From Alphaproteobacteria bacterium (GTDB lineage: Bacteria; Pseudomonadota; Alphaproteobacteria; SHVV01): a stretch of DNA of 54,990 nt. Positions 1 through 8,931 of this stretch are shown here, in pieces; position 1 is the first letter of the stretch; every line of letters begins with the position of its first letter. The notes beneath the pieces were generated by a model that was not told the DNA's origin, ran no database searches, and saw only the letters and a program-made list of their open reading frames with translations. The position numbers were made by a program, and so were the translations under genes. Where the stretch lies: NCBI GenBank assembly GCA_016869275.1, contig VGEO01000015.1:1-54990 (forward strand), in the 5' to 3' direction.

Positions 1-2
1 TC

Positions 3-74
3 GGCGGCGTCTGTTTCATCGGTCTCATCCTCATCCCCTTCAACGGTGACGATGAGCCGAAAATCCTCCGCTAG
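3..74 (+). CDS. C-terminal end of a membrane protein (partial)
   Basis: An open frame enters from the left edge and stops at a TAG at 72-74, giving 23 residues. They consist of a hydrophobic stretch (VCFIGLILIPF) followed by a short charged tail (GDDEPKILR). This looks like the last transmembrane segment and cytoplasmic tail of an inner-membrane protein. The family cannot be recognised from so short a fragment, and the frame could be accidental; the hydrophobic-then-charged pattern is the only support. Confidence 0.4.
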   Translation, partial: GGVCFIGLILIPFNGDDEPKILR

Positions 75-283
75 CCAAACACATCAATCTGTCTCAGGGG
101 TGCTGACGGGGAACACTCGAACCTACGTCCTGGAGGTCGAATCCGCGTTTGGAGACTTTTCGGTTTTTCCCGGCTCTAACCGCAATCGGCGCCAGTCTCC
201 GTTGGCCGAAAGTGTCCAAATCGCGCGCCAATTACGGGCTTTTCCCTCCTCATTCTCTGGACGCGCCAAATACGCGGACTGCG

Positions 284-360
284 TGGTGGGCCCGGGAGGA
301 CTCGAACCTCCAACCAGACCGTTATGAGCGGCCGGCTCTAACCAGTTGAGCTACGGGCCC
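284..360 (-). tRNA. tRNA with CAU anticodon, probably tRNA-Ile2 (lysidine-modified)
   Basis: The minus strand folds into a full 77-nt cloverleaf with an encoded CCA. The acceptor stem GGGCCCG pairs with CGGGCCC, the D stem is GCTC/GAGC, the anticodon stem GGCCG/CGGTC has one G-U pair, the loop is CTCATAA with anticodon CAT, and the T stem is GGAGG/CCTCC. A CAU tRNA that is not an initiator is either elongator Met or Ile2. The C4-G69 and C5-G68 pairs are determinants known for TilS recognition of Ile2, so Ile2 is preferred, with Met as the alternative. Confidence 0.93.
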
Positions 361-369
361 CGGGGCGCG

Positions 370-397
370 AGGATACAGGGATCGCGTCCCGCGACAA
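370..397 (-). promoter_or_regulatory. sigma70-type promoter of the tRNA gene
   Basis: On the minus strand a -35 TTGTCG (392-397) is separated by 16 bp from a -10 TATCCT (370-375). The -10 ends 9 bp before the first tRNA base. The same -35, spacing and -10 position recur in the decayed copy at 773-800, which supports both as real promoter elements. Confidence 0.6.
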
Positions 398-522
398 GCG
401 CCGGTCGCGCGGTCAACCTCTTGCGCCTGCTTGTTCTCGTGGTCGATGCCGGGATCGCTTGAGGTCATCCGCGGCCGGCGCCGGCGTTCGCTGCGGCGGT
501 CGATGCGGTTGAGGAAAACACC

Positions 523-725
523 CTGAAAATCGCGGTCGTGGGCGCCACTGGCAAAATATCGGCGCGCCGGTTGCTCGAGGCCGGCCATCACCTGCGCGCG
601 CTCTCGCGCGGCGGGCCCAAGCTCGAGGCGCTGGCCGAGTTGGGCGCCGAGCCCTTTTCGATTTGGGCGGCGCACCGCCGGTGATCGCGGGGCAGATGAT
701 TGGCGGTTTCATGGCGGATTCCTGA
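523..725 (+). pseudogene. remnant of an NmrA/SDR-like NAD(P)-binding protein
   Basis: A GAGGA ribosome site (511-515) precedes a CTG where a start codon would lie. The frame then reads like the N-terminus of an NmrA-type atypical SDR: a strand plus glycine-rich turn (KIAVVGATG), then EAGHHLRALSRGG and EALAELGAEPF. It stops at 682-684. In another frame, the stretch 657-725 continues with PPVIAGQMIGGFMA and ends at a TGA. This second piece looks like a C-terminus joined directly to the N-terminus, so most of the gene (normally about 250-300 codons) appears deleted. The glycine motif has also decayed. No product is expected. The gene identity is inferred from recall of the family. Confidence 0.55.
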
Positions 726-732
726 CGGCGGC

Positions 733-763
733 GACCGCCTCCAACCGGTTGAGCAGCGGGCCC
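733..763 (-). pseudogene. decayed copy of the tRNA 5' half
   Basis: Read on the minus strand from 763, the first 31 bases follow the CAU tRNA at 284-360: the acceptor strand GGGCCCG, D-arm GCTCAAC, GGTT and GAG are kept, while positions 8-9 and parts of the D and anticodon stems have changed. No anticodon loop, T arm or 3' acceptor strand follows, so it cannot fold as a tRNA. An upstream promoter copy (773-800) keeps the same distance to the first base. Confidence 0.6.
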
Positions 764-772
764 CGACGCGCG

Positions 773-800
773 AAAATACAGGGAACGCGCCGTCCGACAA
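773..800 (-). promoter_or_regulatory. duplicated tRNA promoter (relic)
   Basis: The -35 TTGTCG (795-800), 16-bp spacer and -10 TATTTT (773-778) match the layout of the tRNA promoter at 370-397. It points towards the truncated tRNA copy and the NmrA-like remnant. It may still fire, giving a short antisense transcript over the remnant. Confidence 0.45.
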
Positions 801-847
801 GCGCTCGGCGCGGGCTGACCGCCGCCCTCCGTCGCAACCCCAACACC

Positions 848-1579
848 ATGGCGCCAAGGTTCTTGCTCCTCGTCCGGCTCGCGTGCGCGTTGGTCGTCCT
901 CGTCGCAGCGCTTGCGACGCCGGCCCGCGCCGCCGGGGAATCCGAAGTCGACCTCCAGCTGATCCTGATGGTCGACGCCTCGGGCAGCGTCGATGAACGC
1001 GAGTTCGCGCTGCAGCGCCTGGGCTACGCCCGCGCGTTCCGAAACCCGCGCGTCGTCAACGCGATCCGGAGCGGCGCCCTCGGCAAGATCGCGGTTGCCT
1101 ATGCCGAATGGACCGGACCGACACTCCAGACCATGGTGATCGGCTGGACCGTGCTCGGCGATGAGGCCGGCGCGCACGCCTTCGCCGCCGAGCTCGAACG
1201 CCGCCCGCGCGCGCTCTTCTCCGGCGGCACCGCGGTCGGAGCCGCGATCCTCTACGGCGCCGCCGCGATCGAAGCGCGGCCCTTTACCGCCGTGCGACGC
1301 GTGATCGACGTCTCAGGCGACGGCGCCACCAATCGCGGCGTGCCGGCCGCGCTCGCGCGCGACCAGGTCATCGCCCGCGGCTTCACCGTGAACGGCCTCC
1401 CGATCTTGACCGACGACCCGTTCCTCGACCGCTATTACGAGACCAACGTCATCGGCGGCCCCGGCGCATTCGCGATCCCGGCCAGCGATTTCGAGAGCTT
1501 CGCCGCCGCGATCCTCGCCAAGCTCGTGCGCGAGATCGCGAGCATCGATCGCGCGTCCTTCGCGCACGGAAGCGAATAG
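848..1579 (+). CDS. DUF1194 domain protein (secreted vWA-like)
   Basis: The 243-residue product begins with a signal peptide (basic residues at 4 and 10, hydrophobic core to about residue 24, likely cleavage after an Ala near 26-29). The mature part opens with a von Willebrand A-type fold whose MIDAS motif DASGS lies at residues 43-47, and it later carries DVSGDG and TNRG typical of DUF1194. Its function is unknown; the domain suggests metal-dependent protein contacts in the periplasm. ATG 848 is chosen because it gives the signal peptide directly; the frame stays open to 749 upstream but that extension lacks any sensible N-terminus. No strong ribosome site is visible. Confidence 0.85.
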   Translation: MAPRFLLLVRLACALVVLVAALATPARAAGESEVDLQLILMVDASGSVDEREFALQRLGYARAFRNPRVVNAIRSGALGKIAVAYAEWTGPTLQTMVIGWTVLGDEAGAHAFAAELERRPRALFSGGTAVGAAILYGAAAIEARPFTAVRRVIDVSGDGATNRGVPAALARDQVIARGFTVNGLPILTDDPFLDRYYETNVIGGPGAFAIPASDFESFAAAILAKLVREIASIDRASFAHGSE

Positions 1580-1639
1580 CACCCTCGGCCGCGTTTCGGC
1601 TTAGAATAACCGCCCGTCGTTAGCCGTTGAGAGGCCCCG

Positions 1640-2824
1640 ATGCCGCTGTTCGACCCGACCACGCCGTTCGCTCCGCAATTCTCGGCCGATCCCTACCGGT
1701 CGGCGACGCTTCCCGGCTTCTGGTACTACGACCCCGCGATTTTCGCCGCCGAGCGCGAAGCGATCTTCTATAAGTCCTGGCAGTTCGCGGGCTACCAGGC
1801 CGACCTCAAGGAGCCCGGCGCTTACATCACGGCCGAGATTCTCGACCAGAAAGTGTTCGTGATCCGCGCCAAGGACGGCGCGCTTCTCGCCTTCCACAAC
1901 GTCTGCATGCACCGCGGCCACACGCTCCTGGAAGGCAAAGGCGAGAAGACGATCATCACCTGCCCGTTCCACGCCTGGTCCTACGACACCCACGGCGCGC
2001 TCAAGGCCGCCGGCAACGCCGAGAACGTCCGCGGCTTTCGGCACGAAGATTTTTCGCTGACGCCGGTTCAGGTCGAGACCTTCCTCCACATGGTGTTCGT
2101 GAACCTCGACCCCAAGGCGCCCTCGCTCGCGTCACAGGCCGGCGCGTTCGAGCGGTACGTCCGCGAGCACATTCCACGGTTCGATGAGCTCAAGTTCGCA
2201 CGCCGCGATCCGATCCCGATCGCCAGCAATTGGAAGTTCGTGTTCGACGGGCTCGAGTGCTACCACTGCCCGGTGATCCACCCCGAGGCGGTCAAGGCGG
2301 CCGACTACGACAAGCGCCAGCAGTGGTCGGAAGGGATCTATTCGATCCACTTCACGCCGCCCCGGGCCGGCATCGCCAAGGAGGATCACCTGTTCGGCTT
2401 CCGCGCCGAATCGGGCGACCTCCCGGTCTCGTACGTCCTCTACCTCTGGCCCAACAACATGTTCATGGCGCGGCGCGGCGAGCCCAACTTCGCGTTCGCC
2501 CACGTCATGCCGACCGGGCTCGAGACCACGATCGTCAACATCGACCACTTCTATCTGTCGTCGCCGCCGAAGCCTGAGAACGTCCGCACCATGGACGCGG
2601 CGCGCGACGTGATCTGGCCGCAGGATACCCGTGCCATGGCGCTGCAGCAGTTGGGCGTGCACGCGCGCGGCTATCGGCAGGGGCGGCTCATGGTCGACAA
2701 GGCCCACACCTACCGGAGCGAGCACACCACCCATCACTTCGACAAGATGGTGTGGGATGCGGTGACCGGCGCGATGCCGGATGCGGCACGGATGCCGTCC
2801 GAGCGCTACCGCGCCGCCGAATAG
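1640..2824 (+). CDS. Rieske non-haem iron oxygenase, alpha subunit
   Basis: A 394-residue aromatic-ring-hydroxylating-type oxygenase component. The Rieske [2Fe-2S] ligands are Cys89-x-His91 and Cys108-x2-His111. The catalytic half follows with His209 and His214 in a YHCPVIH motif, preceded by Asp203/Glu206, which usually relay electrons between subunits. The third iron ligand, an Asp in the C-terminal part, cannot be assigned with certainty. No reductase or ferredoxin gene is adjacent, so electron transfer must come from elsewhere. Substrate is unknown: the family includes carnitine, choline-type and aromatic oxygenases. It starts at an ATG 60 nt after the DUF1194 stop and precedes a VOC gene by 47 nt. 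Confidence 0.88.
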   Translation: MPLFDPTTPFAPQFSADPYRSATLPGFWYYDPAIFAAEREAIFYKSWQFAGYQADLKEPGAYITAEILDQKVFVIRAKDGALLAFHNVCMHRGHTLLEGKGEKTIITCPFHAWSYDTHGALKAAGNAENVRGFRHEDFSLTPVQVETFLHMVFVNLDPKAPSLASQAGAFERYVREHIPRFDELKFARRDPIPIASNWKFVFDGLECYHCPVIHPEAVKAADYDKRQQWSEGIYSIHFTPPRAGIAKEDHLFGFRAESGDLPVSYVLYLWPNNMFMARRGEPNFAFAHVMPTGLETTIVNIDHFYLSSPPKPENVRTMDAARDVIWPQDTRAMALQQLGVHARGYRQGRLMVDKAHTYRSEHTTHHFDKMVWDAVTGAMPDAARMPSERYRAAE

Positions 2825-2871
2825 CGATACCCCGGACCACTCGGCCAATTTGGTTTAGAGGAGAACGCATC

Positions 2872-3258
2872 ATGCTTGCCTACATCCTGGTCGGTACCAA
2901 CAACCTGAAGCGCGCGGCCAAGTTCTATGACGCCGCGCTCGCGCCGCTCGGGCTCACCCGCGCCGGCGGCACCGAGCGCTACATCGGCTACGCACCGAAA
3001 AAGGCGCCGAAGCAGGCCAAGTTCTATGTCACCAAGCCCTTCAACAAGAAGCGGGCGACGTTCGGCAACGGCACCATGATCGCGCTCGCGGCGAAATCGA
3101 ATCGGGCGGTCGACGCGTTCCACGCCGCCGCCCTCGCCAACGGCGGGACCGATGACGGAAAGCCCGGCCCCCGCCCGGCTGGCGCCAAGAACTACGCCGC
3201 CTACGCCCGCGACCCCGACGGCAACAAGATCTGCGCCATCCGCCGCGCGACGCGGTAG
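2872..3258 (+). CDS. VOC (glyoxalase/dioxygenase) superfamily protein
   Basis: This 128-residue protein has the single-module VOC pattern: an opening strand LAYILVGTNNL, the helix AAKFYDAALAPLGL, and the closing YARDPDGNKICAI strand where the last metal-ligand position normally lies. Such proteins isomerise, cleave or bind small molecules, usually as dimers with a divalent metal. The specific reaction is not recognisable. ATG 2872 has a GAGGAG ribosome site about 8 nt upstream. It lies 47 nt after the Rieske oxygenase gene in the same direction and may belong to the same catabolic unit. Confidence 0.8.
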   Translation: MLAYILVGTNNLKRAAKFYDAALAPLGLTRAGGTERYIGYAPKKAPKQAKFYVTKPFNKKRATFGNGTMIALAAKSNRAVDAFHAAALANGGTDDGKPGPRPAGAKNYAAYARDPDGNKICAIRRATR

Positions 3259-3302
3259 GACGCGCCGCACCGCACCCGCGGCCTTCGACGCGGCTCACGA
3301 CG

Positions 3303-3692
3303 ATGACCGTCGACCTCTGGACCGCGGCCGCGGCGGTCGTGCTGGCGCTCGTCCAACTGGGCCTCGCCAGCGGCTTCGCCAAGCGCGTCACCGGCCGCGC
3401 CTGGTCGGTCGGCCCGCGCGATCATCCGATCGAATTGACCGGGCTCGCCGGGCGGCTCGATCGCGCCTTCCGCAACCTCATGGAGACGTTCCCGCTCTTC
3501 GTGGCGCTGGTCGTCATCGCTCACGTCGCGGGCAAAGCCAACGTGTGGACCGCGGTCGGCGCGCAGGTCTATTTCTGGTCGCGCGTCCTTTACGTGCCGG
3601 CGTATGCGAGCGGTGTTCCGCGGCTGCGGACGGCGATCTGGCAAATCGGGATGATCGGTTTGGTCGTGATAATGGTGCAGCTCTTCCGGTGA
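3303..3692 (+). CDS. MAPEG family membrane protein
   Basis: A 129-residue protein with four hydrophobic segments (about residues 6-24, 60-77, 80-98 and 108-127). The motif around residues 51-64, RLDRAFRNLMETFP, is the E-x3-N-x2-E-like signature of MAPEG proteins (membrane-associated eicosanoid and glutathione metabolism). Bacterial members are often annotated as inner-membrane glutathione transferases, but activity is rarely known. It follows the VOC gene by 44 nt. A second MAPEG gene lies at 46845-47255. Confidence 0.82.
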   Translation: MTVDLWTAAAAVVLALVQLGLASGFAKRVTGRAWSVGPRDHPIELTGLAGRLDRAFRNLMETFPLFVALVVIAHVAGKANVWTAVGAQVYFWSRVLYVPAYASGVPRLRTAIWQIGMIGLVVIMVQLFR

Positions 3693-3709
3693 ACGGCCAA
3701 GGAGGACCC

Positions 3710-4333
3710 ATGGGCGCCGCCTTCGAACAGATCAACGGCAGGGTCGTGCATGACGAGGTCGTACCCGCGCGCGGCAGCTGGAGCCGCGAGATCAAGCAGG
3801 GCCAGACGCTCAGGATGATCGACCTCGAAGGCACCCAGGCGGTCGACTTCCTCTGCTACAACGCGCGCGACCACGAAGACCGCTACGCCGCCGCCGATAC
3901 AATGAAGATCAACGGCAACCTCTTCATCCGAAAAGGCGCGACGATCTATTCGATCAACTGCAACCCGATGTTCACGGTGACCGCCGATACGGTCGGCCGC
4001 CACGACACCATCGCCGGCTGCTGCTCGCCCGGCATCAACCGGCTCCGCTACGGCAAGCCTGACGACCACAGCTGCCGCGCCAACTTCCTGCACGAGCTCG
4101 CGAAGTGGGGCATGGGCCCGCGCGACATGGTCGCCAACCTCAACTTCTTCATGATCCTGCCGGTCGGGCGGGACGGCGAAATGGGGATCATCCCGGCGAT
4201 CTCGAAGCCCGGCGACTATGTCGACCTCAAGGCCGAGATGGACGTCATCGCCGTGATTTCGAACTGCCCGCAGGTCAACAACCCCTGCAACGCCTACAAG
4301 CCGACGCCGATCCGCGTCATCGTCAGCGCGTAG
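3710..4333 (+). CDS. DUF1989 / urea carboxylase-associated family protein
   Basis: This 207-residue protein matches the DUF1989 family, often found beside urea carboxylase genes. Visible family traits are TQAVDFLCYNARD near residue 44, MFTVTADTVGRHDT near 86, a cysteine pair GCCSPG near 103, and a C-terminal CPQVNNPCN motif. The conserved Cys and His suggest metal binding. The biochemical role is not settled. ATG 3710 follows a perfect GGAGG at the right distance, and the gene starts 17 nt after the MAPEG stop. No urea carboxylase or allophanate hydrolase is in the window. Confidence 0.85.
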   Translation: MGAAFEQINGRVVHDEVVPARGSWSREIKQGQTLRMIDLEGTQAVDFLCYNARDHEDRYAAADTMKINGNLFIRKGATIYSINCNPMFTVTADTVGRHDTIAGCCSPGINRLRYGKPDDHSCRANFLHELAKWGMGPRDMVANLNFFMILPVGRDGEMGIIPAISKPGDYVDLKAEMDVIAVISNCPQVNNPCNAYKPTPIRVIVSA

Positions 4334-4706
4334 GAACCCCCTCCCTACCCTCCCCCTGCCCGCACGCTATCGTGTGCACACATCTCGCAGCTTGGGGTCT
4401 GGGGCACACCATCGATACTCCCTCCCCCGCGGAGCGGAGCGGGGGGAGGGCGGCGAACGAAGCGAGCGGGTGGGGGTCAGCGGCGCAGCCACTGCCGTCG
4501 TGGCCGGACGCAGTCCCGGCCATCCAACGCGTCAGCAGACATCGAGGATCGCTCGTCGAAACCCGTCGGCGACAGGCACCGCTCGCACTCTATCGCGCGC
4601 TTTAAGACGGCGCTTGAGGCGCCGGCGGGACCCGTTTTCGTCCGGCGTCGGTGCGCCGTCGCGCTCGCCGCCCGCCCCCTGCGCCGCAGGGGGCTGGTAG
4701 GGGGCC
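4334..4706. other. gene-free spacer with palindromic repeats between converging genes
   Basis: This 373-bp spacer separates the DUF1989 gene from the end of rpoD. It holds two strong GC hairpins: 4420-4450 (CCTCCCCCGC against GCGGGGGGAGG, one bulge) and 4674-4694 (GCCCCCTGC / GCAGGGGGC, perfect). The motifs gaacgaagcgagcgggtggggg and similar C-run/G-run strings resemble dispersed intergenic palindromes of GC-rich alphaproteobacteria. No convincing ORF or promoter was found. The 4674-4694 hairpin could help end rpoD transcription but lacks a U tract. Confidence 0.55.
4674..4694. repeat. perfect 9-bp hairpin after rpoD
   Basis: GCCCCCTGC (4674-4682) pairs fully with GCAGGGGGC (4686-4694) around a 3-nt loop, beginning 12 nt beyond the rpoD stop codon. 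Neither side is followed by a T run, so it may be a repeat or an RNA 3'-end stabiliser rather than a canonical terminator. Confidence 0.5.
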
Positions 4707-6929
4707 TTACGTATCCAAGAAGCTCCGGAGCTTGCGGCTCCGGCTCGGGTGCTTGAGCTTGCGCAAGGCCTTGGCTTCAATCTGACGGATACGTTCGCGC
4801 GTCACCGAGAATTGCTGGCCGACCTCTTCGAGCGTGTGGTCGGTGTTCATGCCGATGCCGAAGCGCATGCGCAAGACGCGCTCCTCGCGCGGCGTCAGCG
4901 TGGCCAAGACGCGTGTCGTGGTCTCCCGCAAGTTCGACTGGATCGCGGCGTCGATCGGCAGCACCGCGTTCTTGTCCTCGATGAAGTCGCCCAAATGCGA
5001 GTCTTCCTCGTCGCCGATCGGGGTCTCCAGGCTGATCGGCTCCTTGGCGATCTTCAGCACTTTCCGCACCTTCTCCAGGGGCATGCCGACCTTCTCGGCC
5101 AACTCCTCCGGCGTCGGCTCGCGGCCGATCTCATGGAGCATCTGGCGCGAGGTCCGCACCAGCTTGTTGATGGTCTCGATCATGTGGACCGGGATGCGGA
5201 TGGTGCGCGCCTGGTCGGCGATCGAGCGGGTGATCGCCTGGCGGATCCACCACGTCGCGTAGGTCGAGAACTTGTAGCCGCGGCGGTACTCGAACTTATC
5301 GACCGCCTTCATCAGGCCGATGTTGCCTTCCTGGATCAGGTCGAGGAACTGGAGGCCGCGGTTGGTGTATTTCTTGGCGATCGAGATGACGAGGCGGAGG
5401 TTGGCCTCGACCATCTCCTTCTTGGCTTGGGCGGCGGCGCGCTCGCCGCGCTGCACGGTCTCGACGATGCGGCGGAACTCGCCGATGTCGAGCGAGGTGA
5501 TGTTGGAAACTTCCGCGATTTCGCCGCGGAGCTGCTTGATCTGGGCCTGGCCGCCGGTGGTGAACTCTTCCCAGCCCTTGTCCTTGAGGCGGCGGACGCG
5601 CACGAGCCACTTGGGGTCGAGCTCGGAGCCGAAATAGTTCTTGAGGAAGCTCTCGCGGCTCACCTTGTAGCTTTCGCCCAGGCGCAGCAGCCGGCCTTCG
5701 AGCCCGCGCAGGCGCTTGTTGAGGCCGTAGAGCTGGTCCATCAGCGCTTCGATGCGGCCATTGTTCAAGCGGATTTCGCCCATCTGCTTGGCGCTCTCGC
5801 CTTTCAACTTCTCGTAGCGCTTGAGCTGCGGACCGGTCAGCACCTCGCCCTTGAGCGCGGCCTCGACCTTGGCTTCTTGAATCTTCTTGAGGCGCTTGTA
5901 GCTCGAGGTGATGTCGGTGAATGCCTTGATCGTCTGCGGCTTCAGCGCCTCTTCCATCGCCGCGAGCGAAAGATTGGCCTCATCGTCGTCGTCCTCGTCG
6001 AACTCGCCCGGTTCGGCCGCGCCCTGCGGCACCCCGCCCTCGTCGCCTCCAGGCGGGCGGCTGCCGTTGCCGCCCTTGAGCCGCGCCTTCTCGGCCTCGC
6101 GCCGCCTCTCCTCTTCCTTGGCGCGGTCCTCGGGCTTGATCGGAACCGGCGGCGGCGTCGGCGGCACCGCGGCGCGGACCTCGGGCCCGCCGCCATAGGT
6201 GGCGTCGAGGTCGATGATGTCGCGGAGCAGGATGCGGCTGTCGGCGAGATCGTCCCGCCACTTGACGATCGCCTGCATGGTGAGCGGGCTTTCGCACAGC
6301 CCGCCGATCATCGTCTCGCGGCCCGATTCGATCCGCTTGGCGATCTCGATTTCGCCCTGGCGCGACAGCAGCTCGATCGACCCCATCTCGCGCAGGTACA
6401 TGCGGACCGGATCGTCGGTCCGCTCGACCGAGGTGGTTTCGGGCTGCACCGGCACCAGCGCGGTCGGCTCGGCTTCAGCCGGCTCCTCTTCCTGCTGCTG
6501 GGCGCCTTCCTCGGTCTCCTCGGCGTCGACCACGTTGATGCCCATTTCGGAGAGCATCGCCATGGTGTCCTCGATCTGCTCGGAGGATACGTGGTCGGGC
6601 GGCAGGACCTTGTTGAGTTCGTCGTAGGTGATGTAACCGCGCTCTTTGGCGCGGGCCAGCATCTTCTTGACCGTCGCCTGCGAGGAATCGATCAGCGGCT
6701 GATCGGACTGCTCGTCGCGACCCTCCTCGCCCTCCTCGCCTCCGGTCTTGGCCGTTTTTTGTCCGCCCTTGGCTCCGCCCTTGCCCGGCGCGACCGCCTT
6801 CTTGTGCGCGGCATCGAGCGCCGCCGGCTTGGCCGCCGCCTTGGGGGTCCCCGCGGTCGCCTTGGCCGTCGCCGGCATGGCCTTGGGCGCCGTTTTCGGC
6901 GCAACTTTCAGCGCGGGCTTTGTCGCCAT
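4707..6929 (-). CDS. rpoD: RNA polymerase primary sigma factor RpoD (sigma-70)
   Basis: A 740-residue group 1 sigma factor. The first ~85 residues are Ala/Lys/Pro rich and variable; region 1.1 follows ([20 protein letters not shown]), then region 1.2 ([12 protein letters not shown]), a long acidic non-conserved insert, region 2 ([45 protein letters not shown]), region 3, and region 4 with the helix-turn-helix [23 protein letters not shown] 6927-6929 is chosen because GGAG lies 8 nt upstream; the open frame continues further to 7070 but overlaps the end of dnaG. It is the last gene of yqeY-dnaG-rpoD, 85 bp after dnaG. Confidence 0.97.
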   Translation of the reverse strand: MATKPALKVAPKTAPKAMPATAKATAGTPKAAAKPAALDAAHKKAVAPGKGGAKGGQKTAKTGGEEGEEGRDEQSDQPLIDSSQATVKKMLARAKERGYITYDELNKVLPPDHVSSEQIEDTMAMLSEMGINVVDAEETEEGAQQQEEEPAEAEPTALVPVQPETTSVERTDDPVRMYLREMGSIELLSRQGEIEIAKRIESGRETMIGGLCESPLTMQAIVKWRDDLADSRILLRDIIDLDATYGGGPEVRAAVPPTPPPVPIKPEDRAKEEERRREAEKARLKGGNGSRPPGGDEGGVPQGAAEPGEFDEDDDDEANLSLAAMEEALKPQTIKAFTDITSSYKRLKKIQEAKVEAALKGEVLTGPQLKRYEKLKGESAKQMGEIRLNNGRIEALMDQLYGLNKRLRGLEGRLLRLGESYKVSRESFLKNYFGSELDPKWLVRVRRLKDKGWEEFTTGGQAQIKQLRGEIAEVSNITSLDIGEFRRIVETVQRGERAAAQAKKEMVEANLRLVISIAKKYTNRGLQFLDLIQEGNIGLMKAVDKFEYRRGYKFSTYATWWIRQAITRSIADQARTIRIPVHMIETINKLVRTSRQMLHEIGREPTPEELAEKVGMPLEKVRKVLKIAKEPISLETPIGDEEDSHLGDFIEDKNAVLPIDAAIQSNLRETTTRVLATLTPREERVLRMRFGIGMNTDHTLEEVGQQFSVTRERIRQIEAKALRKLKHPSRSRKLRSFLDT

Positions 6930-7014
6930 CGGTATCGCTCCATTGCCGTTACCGGCGACCTTTGCCTGGGGGCGCAAGCGTTCAGCTTCCGCCCGGCGAT
7001 CGCCTTTCTTTACG

Positions 7015-8898
7015 TTAGATCGTGACATCGCGTCCTGACGCCGCCGCGAGGTCGTTCGCGGCTCCTTCATCGACGGCAGCCTTCATTTCCTCTTTCAGCG
7101 CGTCGAGCCGCGCCTTGGTCTCACCGCTCGGATTGTCGGCATAGGCACGCGCCGCCGCCTCGACCTCCGTCGGCAGCGTCACCGCCCGCCGGTGGAGATG
7201 AAAAGTATGACGCCAGCCGATTTCCGCCGCCTCGAGGGGCGCTTCGGGCCGCGCAAAGCGGTCGATCAGCGCTCCCGGCCCGGAACTCAACCGCTCCAGG
7301 GCGCGTGTAAAACCCTTGTTCGTAAGGTGTTCACGGAGACCCGCCGAATCAAGCCCCTGCACCCTCGCCCCCGAGCCGGCGATATCTAGGATGGCGGCAC
7401 GAAGCGCGTCAAGGTCGTTGTCCTTGAGCGGTAAAGCGGCGAATTCCTCGGCGATACGCTCGATCAGGGCCGGATGGTTAACGACCGTCACCACGAGCAG
7501 GCGTTCGCGGCGAAAAGTGGGGCTCAAGGGGGGCGGCGGGCCGACGCGAAGCCCGGGGCCGCCGGCGCGGAATCCGGGGCCGCGGTTGGGCGGCGGGTCG
7601 CGCCCGGGGCCGCGGCTCGAACGCACGGCCGCCCCGACACCGAAGGCCTGCCACAGCCGCTCGCGCATGGCGGTGTCGTAGTAGGTGCGGACGGTCGGAT
7701 CCGCGATCCGGGCGACCATCTGCTTGAGATCGCGGTCGAGCGCCGCGCGCGCCTCGGGTTCCTCGAACCGCCGCCCTTTGATCCGCGCTTCCCACAGCAC
7801 CGCCGAAAGCGGCTTGGCCGCGTCGAGCACGGCGCGGAAGCCGTCGCGGCCGGCATGCTGGACGTGGCTGTCCGGGTCCTCGCCCTCGGGCAGGAACGCG
7901 AAGCGGAGCGAGTGTCCGGGCTGGAGCAGCGGCAGCGCTCGTTCGGCCGCCGCATACGCGGCGCGCTGGCCGGCGGCGTCGCCATCGAGGCAGACGATCG
8001 GCTCGGGCGTGAGGCGCCAGAGTTCGCGCATCTGATCCTCGGTGAGCGCGGTGCCGAGCGGCGCGACCACGTTCGGGATGCCGGCGGACGCGACCCCGAT
8101 CACGTCCATGTAGCCCTCGACGACGATCACCGTGCCGGCCTCCCGGATCGCCTCTCGGGCCAGCGCCGCGCAGTAGAGGTTCTTGCCCTTGTGGAAGATC
8201 GGGGTCTCGGGCGAATTGATGTACTTGGCCTTGTGGTCGCCGAGCGTGCGCCCGCCGAAGCCGATCACCCGCCCGCGGCGGTCGGCGATCGGAAACATCA
8301 GGCGCAGGCGAAAGCGGTCGAAGGTGGCGCCGCCATCCTCGGGCTTGACGAGGAGGCCCGCTTCGAGGAGCTGGGCCTCGCTCAGTTTGCGCGCGATCAA
8401 GGCCTCTTTGAGCGCGGTGCGATGATCGGGGGCGAAGCCGAGCTGAAACCGCCTGACCGCTTCGGCCGAAACGCCGCGTTTTTTCAGGTAGTCGCGGGCG
8501 AGCTGGCCGGCATTGCCGGCAAGCTGGGCCTCGAACCAGCGCGCGGCGAGTTCGAGCACCCCGACCAGCCCCTCGACCTTGGCCGCCCGCTCGGCCTCGC
8601 CGGGCGTACGGGCCGGCATCTTGAGCCCGGCCTGGCCGGCCAGCTTTTCGACCGCCTCGATGAAGGGGACGTTCTCGGTCTTCGCCACGAAATCGAAGAT
8701 CGAGCCGTGGGCGCCGCAGCCGAAACAGTGGAAGAAGCCTTTGTCGTCGCTCACCGTGAACGATGGGGTCTTCTCGTTGTGGAACGGGCAGAGACCTTTG
8801 TGTTCGCGCCCGGCGCGGGTGAGCTTGACCCGCCGTCCGACGATCTCGGAAAGCGCGATGCGGGCGCGGATTTCGTCGAGAAAGTCGGGCGGAAGCAT
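7015..8898 (-). CDS. dnaG: DNA primase DnaG
   Basis: A 627-residue primase that makes RNA primers at the replication fork with the replicative helicase. The N-terminal CHC2 zinc finger has Cys37, His40, Cys58 and Cys61. The TOPRIM catalytic core follows, with [12 protein letters not shown] supplying the acidic Glu and CLDGDAAG the Asp-x-Asp. A Gly/Pro/Arg-rich linker around residues 425-460 separates it from the C-terminal helicase-binding domain. It sits 33 nt after the yqeY stop and 85 bp before rpoD, an order conserved in many bacteria and probably one transcript. Confidence 0.97.
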   Translation of the reverse strand: MLPPDFLDEIRARIALSEIVGRRVKLTRAGREHKGLCPFHNEKTPSFTVSDDKGFFHCFGCGAHGSIFDFVAKTENVPFIEAVEKLAGQAGLKMPARTPGEAERAAKVEGLVGVLELAARWFEAQLAGNAGQLARDYLKKRGVSAEAVRRFQLGFAPDHRTALKEALIARKLSEAQLLEAGLLVKPEDGGATFDRFRLRLMFPIADRRGRVIGFGGRTLGDHKAKYINSPETPIFHKGKNLYCAALAREAIREAGTVIVVEGYMDVIGVASAGIPNVVAPLGTALTEDQMRELWRLTPEPIVCLDGDAAGQRAAYAAAERALPLLQPGHSLRFAFLPEGEDPDSHVQHAGRDGFRAVLDAAKPLSAVLWEARIKGRRFEEPEARAALDRDLKQMVARIADPTVRTYYDTAMRERLWQAFGVGAAVRSSRGPGRDPPPNRGPGFRAGGPGLRVGPPPPLSPTFRRERLLVVTVVNHPALIERIAEEFAALPLKDNDLDALRAAILDIAGSGARVQGLDSAGLREHLTNKGFTRALERLSSGPGALIDRFARPEAPLEAAEIGWRHTFHLHRRAVTLPTEVEAAARAYADNPSGETKARLDALKEEMKAAVDEGAANDLAAASGRDVTI

Positions 8899-8931
8899 GA
8901 CCGGCGATGGTCCGAAGCCGCTATCGCCCGC

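Noticed and set aside
46-349. Plus-strand open frames across the tRNA region (peptides containing GGLEPPTRPL).
   Set aside because: They read through the tRNA gene on the opposite strand; this peptide is a familiar artefact of tRNA antisense translation.
4749-7025. 758-codon open frame antisense to rpoD.
   Set aside because: Leu/Arg/Asp-rich shadow frame typical of high-GC third-position bias; rpoD on the other strand is certain.
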